A DNA stretch of 57,756 bases from CAITSH01 sp945892985 (GCA_945892985.1 CAMDDU010000025.1:1-57756), one strand, 5' to 3'. Shown: positions 40,239 to 49,467, counted from the stretch's first letter. The notes: a model not told the origin generated them from the letters alone. Numbers and translations: made by a program.

Positions 40239-40823
40239 ATGCCGAAAATAGAACGTGACAGTTTGTTTACCCTTGAAGCTTACTCACGCCAGCGCAAGGA
40301 GTTCCGCGCGCAGGTGCTTGCGCACAAGAAGAATCGGAAGGTCGCGCTCGGCGGCTACGTGACTTTGATTTTTGAAGACGAATTAACCATCCGCTACCAG
40401 ATCCAGGAGATGCTCAGGGTTGAGCGCATCTTTGAAGAGGCGGGTATCGCAGACGAATTGCGGGCCTATATGCCGCTGATTCCGGATGGCCGGAATTTCA
40501 AGGCGACGATGATGGTGGAGTATCCGGATCCGATTGAGCGCGCGGAAGCTCTGTCAAAGCTGATCGGCATCGAGGACAGGGTCTGGATCCAGGTTGAGGG
40601 TTGCAAGCGGGTTTATGCAATAGCGGATGAGGATATGGACCGCGAGAGTGACGAGAAAACCTCCGCGGTGCATTTTTTGCGGTTTGAGCTTGCCGAGGAA
40701 ATGGCGCAGGCATTGAAGTACGGTGTGTCCCTTTCCATGGGCTTAGACCATCCTCGCTATCAGGCATTGGTCGATGTGGTTCCGGCAAACGTCCGCGATT
40801 CATTACTTCGGGATCTGCACTAA
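40239..40823 (+). CDS. DUF3501 protein
   Basis: A 194-residue protein of unknown function with the DUF3501 pattern: FTLEAYSRQRKEFRAQVLAH, RKVALGGYVTLIFEDELTIR, QEMLRVERIFEEAGIADELR, AYMPLIPDGRNFKATMMVEY. No signal peptide, membrane helix or cofactor motif. Starts at 40230 and 40239 are possible; AAAGAG fits 40239 better. It follows the Fe-S gene by 13 bp. This pairing behind a rubrerythrin recurs in many betaproteobacteria, so a shared redox or repair role is likely but unproven. Confidence 0.87.
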   Translation: MPKIERDSLFTLEAYSRQRKEFRAQVLAHKKNRKVALGGYVTLIFEDELTIRYQIQEMLRVERIFEEAGIADELRAYMPLIPDGRNFKATMMVEYPDPIERAEALSKLIGIEDRVWIQVEGCKRVYAIADEDMDRESDEKTSAVHFLRFELAEEMAQALKYGVSLSMGLDHPRYQALVDVVPANVRDSLLRDLH

Positions 40824-40824
40824 G

Positions 40825-41343
40825 GTGGCACGGTGGTCCGTCCTTGCGCTTGCCGCATCGGCGTGCTTTGCCCACGCCCAGCCGGCGGCTCCGTTGCGTT
40901 TCGAGGAGGATTATGACGCCAAGGAGTGGAAAGAGGTCGAGGTTCAGCTCCCGGCTTTTCCCAAACCGGAAAGGCGGCTTCCCTTTCGCGTGACGCCTAC
41001 CAATTTTGATTTTTATATCGATGCCGATTCGCTAAGTGTCGGGAGTGACGGTGTTGTCCGCTTTACACTGACCGCTAGAAGTGCCAGTGGCGTCGAGAAT
41101 ATTACGTTTGACGGTATTCGTTGTAATTCACGAGAGCGGCGCACCTACGCTTTCGGACGCTCGGACAAAACATGGGCGAAAGCGAGGAATAACGCCTGGT
41201 CCTTCTTTGAGTCCGCGGGGCGGATTCCCCAGTATGAGATGCTGGCAGTAGATTTTTTCTGCCCTGGTGGATTTGTCATTCGCAATGCGCAGGAAGGTAT
41301 CGACGCGTTGCGCGCGGGTATTCATCCGCGGGCAAGGCGATAA
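40825..41343 (+). CDS. CNP1-like exported protein
   Basis: A 172-residue protein with a signal peptide (WSVLALAASACFAHAQ), so it should be periplasmic. The mature part reads FEEDYDAKEWKEVEVQLPAF, PFRVTPTNFDFYIDADSL, VRFTLTARSASGVENITFDG, and two cysteines in FDGIRCNSRERRTYAFG and DFFCPGG, which may form a disulphide; this is the CNP1-like family. The start is the GTG at 40825, just after the DUF3501 stop; an ATG at 40774 would spoil the signal peptide. Function unknown; last gene of the rubrerythrin cluster. Confidence 0.82.
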   Translation: MARWSVLALAASACFAHAQPAAPLRFEEDYDAKEWKEVEVQLPAFPKPERRLPFRVTPTNFDFYIDADSLSVGSDGVVRFTLTARSASGVENITFDGIRCNSRERRTYAFGRSDKTWAKARNNAWSFFESAGRIPQYEMLAVDFFCPGGFVIRNAQEGIDALRAGIHPRARR

Positions 41344-41376
41344 AGGCGTTTTTCTCGCCGGATCGGATACTTGACG

Positions 41377-42489
41377 CTAGAGTAGTGCCAGATTATCCCG
41401 GTGGATTAGTTCTGGCTCGGCAACGTAACCCAGTATGGATTCAATTTCCCCGGATGCCCGACTCGCAATTCGCCGGCAATCGGCGGCGCTATAGTTGATC
41501 AGTCCTCTGGCGATGTCTTTGCCAACGGAGGTGACGCAGGCAACGACTGCGCCACGCTCGAACTCGCCTTCTATGCTTTTTACACCAACCGGCAGCAGGC
41601 TTTTACCTTGCTCGGTAAGCGCACGTGTTGCGCCCTCGTCAAGAATCAGGCGGCCGCTTACCTGTAAGTGATCTGCCAGCCACTGCTTGCGTGCAGCCAG
41701 TGGCGTTGTGGTGGCGGCAAGAAGGGTTCCTATCGATTCACCGGCGGCCAAGCGCGTAAGCACATTCGGTTGACGCCCGGAGGCAATGACTGTGCTGGCC
41801 CCTGAACGCGCGGCTCGCTTTGCGGCCAAGACCTTGGTCAGCATGCCGCCACGCGCGATCGTACTAGAGGTTCCTCCCGCCATTTTTTCCAGGCGGGTAT
41901 CGGTTGCCTCGGCTTTTGGTATCAGGGTTGCCGCTGGGTCGATTCGGGGGTCTGCCGAGAAAAGGCCTTCCTGGTCCGTGAGGATGACGAGCGCATCGGC
42001 CTCAACGAGATTGGTGACCATCGCGGCAAGCGTGTCGTTATCGCCAAAGCGGATTTCGTCAGTCACGACGGTGTCGTTCTCGTTTATTACCGGGATAACA
42101 CCTAGCGACAGCAGTGTGAGAAGGGTCGAGCGGGCATTCAGATAGCGCTGGCGGTCGGCGAGATCGGCATGTGTTAACAAAATCTGGGCTGTGTGCAGGC
42201 CGTGTTCTCGAAAGCACGACTCGTAGACTTGGATCAGCCCCATCTGCCCGACGGCCGCTGCGGCCTGTAGTTCATTCATCGCGTGCGGGCGTTGCGACCA
42301 ACCGAGGCGCTGCATGCCTTCGGCAATGGCTCCGCTTGAGACAAGCACGATTTCTCGCTTGTTTCGGACCAGCGCCGCAATTTCCCTCGCCCACTGGGCT
42401 ATGGCGGTTTTGTCCAGCCCGCTGCCGCCGTTGGTGACTAACGCACTGCCAACTTTGATGACAATCCGTTTTGCGCTTGCCAGAGTCAT
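41377..42489 (-). CDS. proB: Glutamate 5-kinase
   Basis: A 370-residue enzyme phosphorylating glutamate in proline synthesis. The amino acid kinase domain shows RIVIKVGSALVTNGGSGL, IVLVSSGAIAEGM, VIPVINENDTVVTDEIRFGDND and GTSSTIARGGMLTKVLAAKR. A C-terminal PUA domain follows (RLILDEGATRALTEQGKSL). It overlaps obgE by 4 bp (ATGA), giving the rplU-rpmA-obgE-proB order seen in betaproteobacteria. Confidence 0.96.
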   Translation of the reverse strand: MTLASAKRIVIKVGSALVTNGGSGLDKTAIAQWAREIAALVRNKREIVLVSSGAIAEGMQRLGWSQRPHAMNELQAAAAVGQMGLIQVYESCFREHGLHTAQILLTHADLADRQRYLNARSTLLTLLSLGVIPVINENDTVVTDEIRFGDNDTLAAMVTNLVEADALVILTDQEGLFSADPRIDPAATLIPKAEATDTRLEKMAGGTSSTIARGGMLTKVLAAKRAARSGASTVIASGRQPNVLTRLAAGESIGTLLAATTTPLAARKQWLADHLQVSGRLILDEGATRALTEQGKSLLPVGVKSIEGEFERGAVVACVTSVGKDIARGLINYSAADCRRIASRASGEIESILGYVAEPELIHRDNLALL

Positions 42490-43511
42490 TGTGCCGGAAT
42501 TGCTGTCTGTTCCAGATGTCGCATGACTGCCTGAGTGAGTTCCTTGCAGCCGTCTCCGGTTAGCGCGGAAATCTCGAAATGCGGCCCTTTCCAGCGTAAT
42601 TTTTTCAAGATGCTCTTTACCGCGGCAGCGCGCGCGGTTTCATCGAGCATATCGACCTTGTTGAGGACGAGCCAGCGCGGCTTTTTGTACAAAGCCTCAT
42701 CGTATTTTTTTAATTCGCTTGCCAGAGCCTTTACTTCATGCGCGGGATCGGTATCGCCGTTTAACGGGGCGAGGTCGACCAGATGGAGTAGCAGACGTGT
42801 TCGCGCCAGATGTCTTAGGAACTGGTGACCGAGCCCCGCACCCTCCGCGGCGCCTTCAATCAGGCCGGGAATATCCGCGACGACGAAGCTGCGGTCAGGC
42901 GTTACGCTTACCACGCCGAGGTTTGGGTGAAGCGTGGTGAAGGGGTAGTCGGCGACTTTCGGTTTTGCACTTGATACTGCGCGGATAAAAGTGGATTTCC
43001 CGGCATTGGGCATCCCGAGAAGGCCGATATCCGCGAGTACTTTTAATTCTAGGTTGAGTTCCCGTATTTCGCCCTCTTCACCAGGAGTGAACTGGCGCGG
43101 CGCGCGGTTGGTGCTCGACTTGAAATTCAAGTTCCCGAGCCCGCCCTTGCCGCCACGGGCAATGAGCGCAAGCTGCCCATGTACGGCAAGGTCGGCTACG
43201 AGTTCCCCGGTTTCGCGGTCAGAAATCACTGTACCTACAGGCATGCGGAGTGTGATGTCGTCTGAACCTTTGCCGTTACAGTCGGAGCCGCGTCCTTTCT
43301 CGCCATTGCGGGCACGGTGAATGCGGGCGAAGCGATAGTCGACCAGGGTGTTTATATTGCGATCCGCAATCGCGTAGACGCTGCCCCCGCGTCCACCATC
43401 ACCGCCGTCAGGACCGCCTTTAGGTATGAATTTTTCACGACGAAACGAGGCGGCGCCGTCCCCGCCATTGCCGGCGTGGACCTCAATTCTTGCCTCGTCG
43501 ATGAATTTCAT
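42486..43511 (-). CDS. obgE: Obg GTPase
   Basis: A 341-residue GTPase needed for 50S ribosome assembly and stress control. The glycine-rich Obg fold at the start is recognisable (GNGGDGAASFRREKFIPKGG, GGDGGRGGSVYAIADRN), followed by the G domain with GMPNAGKSTFIRAVSSAKP, switch DIPGLIEGAAEGAGLG and NKVD in WLVLNKVDMLDE. The start is ATG 43511 (MKFIDEARIEVHAG), after about 130 bp from rpmA; the longer frame extends into the terminator region. Overlaps proB by 4 bp. Confidence 0.96.
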   Translation of the reverse strand: MKFIDEARIEVHAGNGGDGAASFRREKFIPKGGPDGGDGGRGGSVYAIADRNINTLVDYRFARIHRARNGEKGRGSDCNGKGSDDITLRMPVGTVISDRETGELVADLAVHGQLALIARGGKGGLGNLNFKSSTNRAPRQFTPGEEGEIRELNLELKVLADIGLLGMPNAGKSTFIRAVSSAKPKVADYPFTTLHPNLGVVSVTPDRSFVVADIPGLIEGAAEGAGLGHQFLRHLARTRLLLHLVDLAPLNGDTDPAHEVKALASELKKYDEALYKKPRWLVLNKVDMLDETARAAAVKSILKKLRWKGPHFEISALTGDGCKELTQAVMRHLEQTAIPAQ

Positions 43512-43592
43512 TTTTACCCTGTCTGACTGGAGTGGCGGTTGGAATGGAGGGCCGTCACCTTGATATTGCCGTGAAAATATGGCGCCGGAAAC

Positions 43593-43622
43593 AAAAAAGC
43601 CCCGTCGCAAGGACAGGGCTTT
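43593..43622 (-). terminator. Intrinsic terminator between rpmA and obgE
   Basis: On the minus strand AAAGCCCTGTC pairs with GACGGGGCTTT (10 of 11 bp, positions 43596-43622) around CTTGC, followed by a T run (complement of 43593-43598). It should end part of the rplU-rpmA transcripts and allow separate control of obgE. Confidence 0.8.
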
Positions 43623-43640
43623 GCTTGCAACGTGAGAGGC

Positions 43641-43898
43641 TCAGGCCGTTACGATGCTCACGATGTTTCTACCGGCAGGCCCTTTTACGCCGAATGCAAC
43701 TTTGCCCGCGATTTTTGCGAACAGCGTGTGGTCCTTGCCCATGCCGACATTATCGCCGGGATGAATTCGGGTGCCGCGCTGACGAACGATAATTTCACCG
43801 GCGTTTACGGCTTGGCCGCCGTAGCGCTTGACGCCGAGGCGCTTTGACTGCGAGTCGCGGCCGTTACGGGAACTGCCACCTGCTTTTTTGTGTGCCAT
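43641..43898 (-). CDS. rpmA: 50S ribosomal protein L27
   Basis: An 85-residue ribosomal protein whose N-terminal tail reaches the peptidyl-transferase centre. It reads AHKKAGGSSRNGRDSQSKRL, then GVKRYGGQAVNAGEIIVRQR and GTRIHPGDNVGMGKDHTLFA, all standard. GGAGAGAA precedes the ATG. It follows rplU by 33 bp. Confidence 0.97.
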   Translation of the reverse strand: MAHKKAGGSSRNGRDSQSKRLGVKRYGGQAVNAGEIIVRQRGTRIHPGDNVGMGKDHTLFAKIAGKVAFGVKGPAGRNIVSIVTA

Positions 43899-43931
43899 GA
43901 GGTTCTCTCCTTGAGCCGATGCCGTGCAGGC

Positions 43932-44243
43932 TTAGGCTGAAATCCCGGTGATTTGCAACTCGGTATAGGCCTGACGGTGGCCTTGGTGCTTTTGGTAGTG
44001 TTTGCGACGGCGCATCTTGAAAATTTTCACCTTGTCGCCGAGACCATGAGATACCACGGTCGCCTTGACAGCGGCGCCTATGAGCAGCGGAGCGCCAACT
44101 TTTACGTCGTCGCCTTCGCCGACCATCAGAACTTGGTCAAGCACCACCTCGCTGCCGACTTCCGCCGTCAGTTTCTCTACCTTGAATTTTTCACCAGCAG
44201 CAACGCGATACTGTTTGCCACCAGTCTTGACGACCGCATACAT
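43932..44243 (-). CDS. rplU: 50S ribosomal protein L21
   Basis: A 103-residue ribosomal protein. It begins MYAVVKTGGKQYRVAAGEKF and has the loop KVKIFKMRRRKHYQKHQGHR and the ending QAYTELQITGISA, all typical. ATG 44243 is used; the extra 13 upstream codons of the open frame are not in the family. It is first in the rplU-rpmA-obgE-proB run and is divergent from ispB. Confidence 0.96.
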   Translation of the reverse strand: MYAVVKTGGKQYRVAAGEKFKVEKLTAEVGSEVVLDQVLMVGEGDDVKVGAPLLIGAAVKATVVSHGLGDKVKIFKMRRRKHYQKHQGHRQAYTELQITGISA

Positions 44244-44361
44244 GCGCTTCTCCAAACTATATTGCAAGAAACCAAATATCATACAGTAACTTCTATGATC
44301 AAGTCAAAGACCTGTGTGCTATGCTAAGTGGGCTCGAAAATCTTTCAATTTTGGCAATTTC

Positions 44362-45354
44362 ATGCTGTCTACTCAAGGTGTTAGCGCCGCACTCAATCCG
44401 CTCAGGGAGCTCATAGATCCCGATATGCGGGCGGTGGATATGTTAATTCGCCGCCGTCTCGAGTCAGATGTGGTGCTAATCGGGCAGGTTGCAGAGTACA
44501 TCATTGCTGGCGGTGGTAAGCGGCTGCGGCCTGCTCTGGTGCTGCTTGCCGCAGGCAGCCTCGGTTATCGTGGGCAGGATCATCACGAACTGGCCGCCGT
44601 GATCGAGTTTATCCATACGGCAACATTGCTGCACGATGATGTGGTCGATGAGTCCGAGTTGCGCCGCGGTCGGGATACGGCCAATGCCCGCTTTGGCAAT
44701 CCTGCCAGCGTCCTTGTCGGTGATTTTCTTTATTCCCGCTCCTTCCAGATGATGGTCGGTCTGGGCAACGTGCGCGTGCTTGAAGTGCTGGCCGATGCAA
44801 CCAATACGATCGCCGAAGGCGAGGTAATGCAGTTGCTCAATGTCCATGATGCGGATCTTGACGAGGCGCGCTATCTGGAGGTGGTGCGCAGAAAGACGTC
44901 AAAGTTGTTTGAGGCTGCGGCGCGACTTGGCGCGATAGTCGGGCGCGCCTCGCCTCAGATTGAGGCTGGCTTGGCTGCATATGGAACCCATCTTGGCACT
45001 GCATTCCAGTTGCTCGATGATGTACTCGACTACTCCGGTGATCTTGAGCAAACAGGAAAGAACTTGGGTGACGACCTGAATGAAGGCAAGCCTACGCTTC
45101 CACTTATTTATGTGATGCGCAAAGGTTCCGCAGCGCAGGCGCTGGCCGTGCGGGACGCAATCGAAAAGGGCGGACGTGATTCGTTCGACGAAGTGCTGGC
45201 GGCAATACACTCGACCGGAGCGCTCGAATATTCACGCAACCAAGCTCGGGTCGAGGCGCAGCGGGCTTGCGCCGCGATTGATGCACTTCTTGGTTCAGCT
45301 TACAAAGATTCTTTGGTAGAATTGGCGTCCTTCGCGGCGGATCGTGATCACTGA
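44362..45354 (+). CDS. ispB: Polyprenyl diphosphate synthase (octaprenyl type)
   Basis: A 330-residue class II prenyltransferase making the ubiquinone side chain. Both aspartate-rich motifs are present: LLHDDVVDESELRRGRDTAN and AFQLLDDVLDYSGDLEQTG; the RRRL and GGGKRLRPALVLLAA segments bind the substrate. The ATG at 44362 (MLSTQGVSAALNPLREL) fits relatives but has a weak ribosome-binding site; the frame is open to 44314. Divergent from rplU. Confidence 0.92.
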   Translation: MLSTQGVSAALNPLRELIDPDMRAVDMLIRRRLESDVVLIGQVAEYIIAGGGKRLRPALVLLAAGSLGYRGQDHHELAAVIEFIHTATLLHDDVVDESELRRGRDTANARFGNPASVLVGDFLYSRSFQMMVGLGNVRVLEVLADATNTIAEGEVMQLLNVHDADLDEARYLEVVRRKTSKLFEAAARLGAIVGRASPQIEAGLAAYGTHLGTAFQLLDDVLDYSGDLEQTGKNLGDDLNEGKPTLPLIYVMRKGSAAQALAVRDAIEKGGRDSFDEVLAAIHSTGALEYSRNQARVEAQRACAAIDALLGSAYKDSLVELASFAADRDH

Positions 45355-45430
45355 TCCAACGCATTCCCGCCTTGCGGGCCATCTGTTCATCGGTTGGCGC
45401 GCCTGTAGTTTCTTGTTTGTTGCATTTCCT

Positions 45431-45507
<77 letters not shown>

Positions 45508-45600
45508 GGCATGTTTGTATCTTTTTGTGAGTTTGGCCGGCGTGCTCATTCGCTATAATTTGCGGGCCGTGCGCAGAGTCATCGGCTGGAGTTCCCCAAG

Positions 45601-45828
45601 TTGAGCAAACTGCTTCTTCTTCTTTTTTCGGTCTTCGTGCTGTATCTCCTGGTGAAGGGGATCGGCCGCAAATCGGCCGCAAAAAAAACTCACGAGGACG
45701 AACCGCAGGCTGGCGAACGCATGGTTGCCTGTTCCCACTGCGGCGTGAACCTGCCACAAGGTGAGGCACTCGAGGACGGCGGTGTCCATTTTTGTGGCGA
45801 GGCACACCGACGGCTTGGCCGGCGCTGA
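45601..45828 (+). CDS. PP0621-family small protein with zinc-ribbon-like cysteines
   Basis: A 75-residue protein. An N-terminal hydrophobic segment (KLLLLLFSVFVLYLLVKGIG) should anchor it in the membrane. The cytoplasmic part has CSHCGVNLPQGEALEDGG and HFCGEAHRRLG: C-x2-C and a further Cys with His residues, the pattern of the PP0621 family. The start is TTG 45601; no ATG is near. It comes just before pilS, as often in betaproteobacteria. Function unknown. Confidence 0.83.
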   Translation: MSKLLLLLFSVFVLYLLVKGIGRKSAAKKTHEDEPQAGERMVACSHCGVNLPQGEALEDGGVHFCGEAHRRLGRR

Positions 45829-45839
45829 TCACGGCTACG

Positions 45840-47423
45840 ATGCGCCCGGCTGAGTGGCGGCATCGCGATGAGCGCAGGCCGGATTCGTTCTGGGTATCGC
45901 TCGGCTATTTCAATATTTATCGGCTTGTCGTGGCGGCAATGTTCCTGCTGGCTGTGCTTGTCTACGATGACATGCTGAGCTTTGGCACCTATTCCTTGCC
46001 TCGTTTCACATACGTCAGCATCGGTTATCTTGTTCTGGCTGTCGTGTATCAGATGTTGCTGCGCCGATACAGGCGCTACTTCGACCTGCAACTTTCGTTG
46101 CATGTAATAACCGATATCGCGGCCACCGTGCTGCTCATGAATGCCTCCAGCGGCATGCGCAGTGGTCTGGGTGTCATGCTGTTGATATCCTTGGCTGCGG
46201 CTGCTTTGGTCAGCAGGCGCAGGTTAATGTTGTTCTATGCCGCCGTGGCCTCGATCGCCGTGCTCATCGAACAAGGTTTCTGGGTTTTGGTTTATGACCA
46301 GAATACGGCCGGCTTTGTGCAGCCCGGTCTGCTGTCGATCGGCTATTTTGCAACAGCGCTAATCACTAACCAACTGGCCCGGCGGGTGATTACCAATGAG
46401 AGGCTCGCGCGCCAGCGTGGCATGGATCTGGCTGATCAACTGCGCATCAACCAGCTTGTGATTCAGGACGTCCAGGACGGCGTGCTGGTAGTCGACAGCA
46501 ATGGATTGGTGCGCCAATGCAATCCGCAGGTTACAGTCCTTTTCGGCGGGGCAGCGGTCGAATTGGCTCAAATAGATGATTATTCACGTGAATTGGCGGA
46601 TCATTTGCAGCAGTGGCGTCGTGGAGGTGCGTCAAGCATCACCGTTCGTCCGGTTGGGAATGGCAAAGTGGTGCGGGCGCGGTTTGTCGAGGCTGGCATC
46701 GAGGGGGGCAGTTTTACGTTGATCTTCCTTGAAGATATGTCGAGGATGCAGGAGCAGGCGCAGCAACTAAAGCTTGCCGCACTCGGGAGGCTCACGGCGA
46801 ATATCGCCCACGAAATACGCAACCCGCTGTCTGCGATTACTCACGCAAGTGATCTGTTGCAGGAAGAATTCGGTGCTGATGGTCGGGAGCGGCTGAGCAG
46901 AATCATTCGCGATAATGCTCAGCGTCTCGATCGCATGGTAAGGGATATCCTCGAGTTGTCGAGGCGCGACCGGGTGCAGCCGGAGCGGTTGCGACTCAAG
47001 CTGTTCCTTGAGGCGTTTGTCGCCGACTTTGTGATCCATGAGGGCATAGCGAGAGACCGATTTGCGCTCGATGTGGCCGAGGATGTAACCATCGAGATGG
47101 ATCGTGTTCACCTGCATCAGGTGGTCTGGAATCTCCTGCGGAACGCCAATCGTCATTCGCGAAAAGAGCGCGGCAGCGTCAGGCTGCAGGTTTCCCGGCT
47201 ATCGAATCGGGTAGAATTAAACGTTGTTGACGATGGTGAGGCGGTTTCCCCTGAGTTGCAGGCGCAACTTTTCGAACCTTTTTTCACAACGTACAGCGGT
47301 GGTACGGGCTTGGGCTTGTACATCGCGCGCGAGTTGTGCGCAGCGAATCGTGCCACGCTAGACTACATCGACCGTGGCGCGGGGGCGAATTTCAGGATTC
47401 AATGGCAGTCACATCGACAGTAA
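45840..47423 (+). CDS. pilS: PilS-type membrane sensor histidine kinase
   Basis: A 527-residue sensor kinase for the PilR regulator, which in relatives controls type IV pilin genes. The N-terminal part has about six membrane helices (RLVVAAMFLLAVLVYDD, LQLSLHVITDIAATVLLM). A PAS domain follows (VIQDVQDGVLVVDSNGLVRQ), then the dimerisation and phosphoacceptor region IAHEIRNPLSAITHASDLLQ, and the ATPase domain with NLLRNANRHSRKERG, VVDDGEAVS and GGTGLGLYIAREL. The ATG at 45840 is used (MRPAEWRHRDERRPDSFW). The 3' end overlaps pilR by 22 bp. Confidence 0.9.
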   Translation: MRPAEWRHRDERRPDSFWVSLGYFNIYRLVVAAMFLLAVLVYDDMLSFGTYSLPRFTYVSIGYLVLAVVYQMLLRRYRRYFDLQLSLHVITDIAATVLLMNASSGMRSGLGVMLLISLAAAALVSRRRLMLFYAAVASIAVLIEQGFWVLVYDQNTAGFVQPGLLSIGYFATALITNQLARRVITNERLARQRGMDLADQLRINQLVIQDVQDGVLVVDSNGLVRQCNPQVTVLFGGAAVELAQIDDYSRELADHLQQWRRGGASSITVRPVGNGKVVRARFVEAGIEGGSFTLIFLEDMSRMQEQAQQLKLAALGRLTANIAHEIRNPLSAITHASDLLQEEFGADGRERLSRIIRDNAQRLDRMVRDILELSRRDRVQPERLRLKLFLEAFVADFVIHEGIARDRFALDVAEDVTIEMDRVHLHQVVWNLLRNANRHSRKERGSVRLQVSRLSNRVELNVVDDGEAVSPELQAQLFEPFFTTYSGGTGLGLYIARELCAANRATLDYIDRGAGANFRIQWQSHRQ

Positions 47424-48784
47424 AAAACTCAGAGCGGCGCAGTTCCGGCACGTCGACGACAGTGCTCGTCGTTGACGACGAAGCGGACATACGTGAGTTG
47501 CTGGAGCTGACCTTGATTCGTATGGGCCTGGGCGTGGATAGCGCCGGGTCGGTGGCAGAAGCGAGGCGACTCCTTGCGCTCCACACCTATGACTTATGCC
47601 TCACCGACATGCGTTTGCCTGACGGCTCGGGGATTGAGCTTGTACGGCAAATCGCGACGAGTAGTGCCGATACGCCCGTTGCGGTGATCACAGCGCATGG
47701 CAGCATGGAAAGCGCGGTTGAGGCGTTGAAGGCTGGCGCGTTTGATTACCTCTCCAAGCCGATATCACTCGAGCAGTTGCGTAGCCTGATCAAATCGGCG
47801 CTTGCGCTGCCCTTGGCGCAAAAGGGGGGGGCGCAGTCGTCGTCGGGACGGAGTCTGCTCGGATGCAGTGCCCCGATCGTTAAGGTGCGGGTGATTATAG
47901 ACAAGTTGTCCCGCAGCCAAGCCCCGGTTTATATCTCTGGCGAATCGGGCAGTGGTAAAGAGCTCGCGGCAAGGCTTATTCACGAAAACGGAGCGCGGCG
48001 GGAGAGGCCCTTTGTCCCGGTAAATTGCGGCGCCATCCCGGAGAATTTGATGGAGAGCGAATTCTTCGGTTATAAAAAGGGCGCCTTTACCGGAGCGGAG
48101 GCTGACAGAGATGGTTTCTTCCAGGCCGCCAATGGCGGGACCCTTTTTCTGGACGAGGTGGCTGATTTGCCGCTCGCGATGCAGGTAAAGCTTTTGCGCG
48201 CGATCCAGGAGAAACGCGCCCGCAAGGTGGGTGCCACAGGAGAGGACGCCGTTGATGTTCGGGTGATTTGTGCCACGCACCAAAATCTCGCCGCCTGCGT
48301 GGAGGCCGGCAAGTTCCGTCAAGATCTGTATTACAGGCTTAATGTTATCGGATTGCATATGCCGCCGTTGCGTGAGTGCCGTGAAGATATTCCGGTCCTC
48401 GCAGCGGCCATCCTTGGTCGCTTGGCTGAGCAAGACGGTAAGCAGCCGCATCAATTGAGCCAGTCGGCGGAAGACGCACTGAGCGGATACGGCTTCCCCG
48501 GCAATGCACGTGAATTGGAGAATGTCCTGGAGAGGGCTGTGGCATTGGCGGCTTCGGCGCAAATCGAAGTCGATGATCTGCAGCTTGCCGATGTTGCGCC
48601 CTCGGCCGAACCGCCCGGGCCGGATGCAAAATGGCCCTTGCAGGATTATCTTGACCGGCTCGAGCGGGAGGCAATTCTTGAGGCTTTGGGTAGAACCCGT
48701 TTTAACCGTACGGCGGCGGCCAAGATACTGGGGATAACTTTTCGCGCGCTGCGCTACCGGATGGAGCGCCTTGGCATACATTAG
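47402..48784 (+). CDS. pilR: PilR-type sigma-54 response regulator
   Basis: A 460-residue transcription activator. The receiver domain has VLVVDDEADIRELLELTLIR with phospho-acceptor Asp in LCLTDMRLPDGSG and conserved Lys in FDYLSKPIS. The AAA+ domain has Walker A GESGSGKEL, the sigma-54 contact KGAFTGA, and FLDEVADLPLAMQVKLLRAI. The C-terminal Fis-like HTH is YLDRLEREAILEALGRTRFN with RTAAAKILGI. The ATG at 47402 starts inside the last 22 bp of pilS, pointing to translational coupling. Confidence 0.92.
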   Translation: MAVTSTVKNSERRSSGTSTTVLVVDDEADIRELLELTLIRMGLGVDSAGSVAEARRLLALHTYDLCLTDMRLPDGSGIELVRQIATSSADTPVAVITAHGSMESAVEALKAGAFDYLSKPISLEQLRSLIKSALALPLAQKGGAQSSSGRSLLGCSAPIVKVRVIIDKLSRSQAPVYISGESGSGKELAARLIHENGARRERPFVPVNCGAIPENLMESEFFGYKKGAFTGAEADRDGFFQAANGGTLFLDEVADLPLAMQVKLLRAIQEKRARKVGATGEDAVDVRVICATHQNLAACVEAGKFRQDLYYRLNVIGLHMPPLRECREDIPVLAAAILGRLAEQDGKQPHQLSQSAEDALSGYGFPGNARELENVLERAVALAASAQIEVDDLQLADVAPSAEPPGPDAKWPLQDYLDRLEREAILEALGRTRFNRTAAAKILGITFRALRYRMERLGIH

Positions 48785-48821
48785 TGTGCTATCAGGATCC
48801 GGCGCGACCCACTCGCCTAAG

Positions 48822-49364
48822 ATGGACGTAGGTGAAGACGGGCGCGCTAGCCACGCAATCTGGATCGGTTCTCCCAATTTCGACGCTCGGCCCGATTGTG
48901 AGCCCATCAGCCTTCTGGTCGTCCACAACATCAGTCTTCCGCCCGGGGAGTTCGGTGGAGATGGAGTGGTGAGGCTTTTTACCAATTCCCTGGATATCGC
49001 CGCGCATCCCTATTATTTCGCACACTTGCGCGATGTCAGGGTATCCGCCCATTTTCTTGTCTGCCGGGATGGCGCGTTGTTTCAATTTGTGTCCTGCAAC
49101 GAGCGGGCCTGGCACGCCGGACTGTCGAACTGGCGGGGCAGGGATAGATGCAACGATTTTTCGGTGGGCGTCGAACTGGAGGGGAGCGACGATCTGTCCT
49201 ACACCGATTCGCAGTACGACATTCTGGTTGTGCTGACGCGGGCGCTTCGGGCGCGCTACCCGATTGCGGAGTTGGTGGGCCATTCCGATATTGCCCCCGG
49301 TCGCAAGACCGATCCGGGGCCGGCGTTCGACTGGGCCCGCTACCGCGCCATGCTTGGAGTTTAG
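48822..49364 (+). CDS. ampD: AmpD 1,6-anhydro-muramyl-L-alanine amidase
   Basis: A 180-residue cytoplasmic zinc amidase that recycles murein fragments; its loss raises AmpC in some bacteria. Zinc ligands are seen in LLVVHNISLPPGEFGG and GHSDIAPGRKTDPGPAFDW, with AWHAGLSNWRGRDRCNDFS and GVELEG between them. The frame is open from a TTG at 48771 inside pilR, but the ATG at 48822 (MDVGEDGR) is more natural. It overlaps nothing if this start is used; spacing from pilR is 37 bp. Confidence 0.92.
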   Translation: MDVGEDGRASHAIWIGSPNFDARPDCEPISLLVVHNISLPPGEFGGDGVVRLFTNSLDIAAHPYYFAHLRDVRVSAHFLVCRDGALFQFVSCNERAWHAGLSNWRGRDRCNDFSVGVELEGSDDLSYTDSQYDILVVLTRALRARYPIAELVGHSDIAPGRKTDPGPAFDWARYRAMLGV

Positions 49365-49447
49365 GCCAAAGCATCGCAGGAAAATGTTGTTGATGCCGCA
49401 TTGCGGTTGTCCCGTTGGGGTGAATCTGTCCCCTGCGCGTGCACAGC

Positions 49448-49467
49448 CTGTCCACAGGCTATCCACA
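49448..49467. promoter_or_regulatory. Two DnaA-box-like motifs upstream of nrdA
   Basis: CTGTCCACA (49448-49456) and CTATCCACA (49459-49467) lie 11 bp apart. The second differs from the consensus TTATCCACA at one base, the first at two. DnaA control of nrd genes is known in enteric bacteria. Confidence 0.5.

Noticed and set aside
47765..48985. 406-codon open frame antisense to pilR/ampD
   Set aside because: Same reason; both plus-strand genes have complete motif sets.
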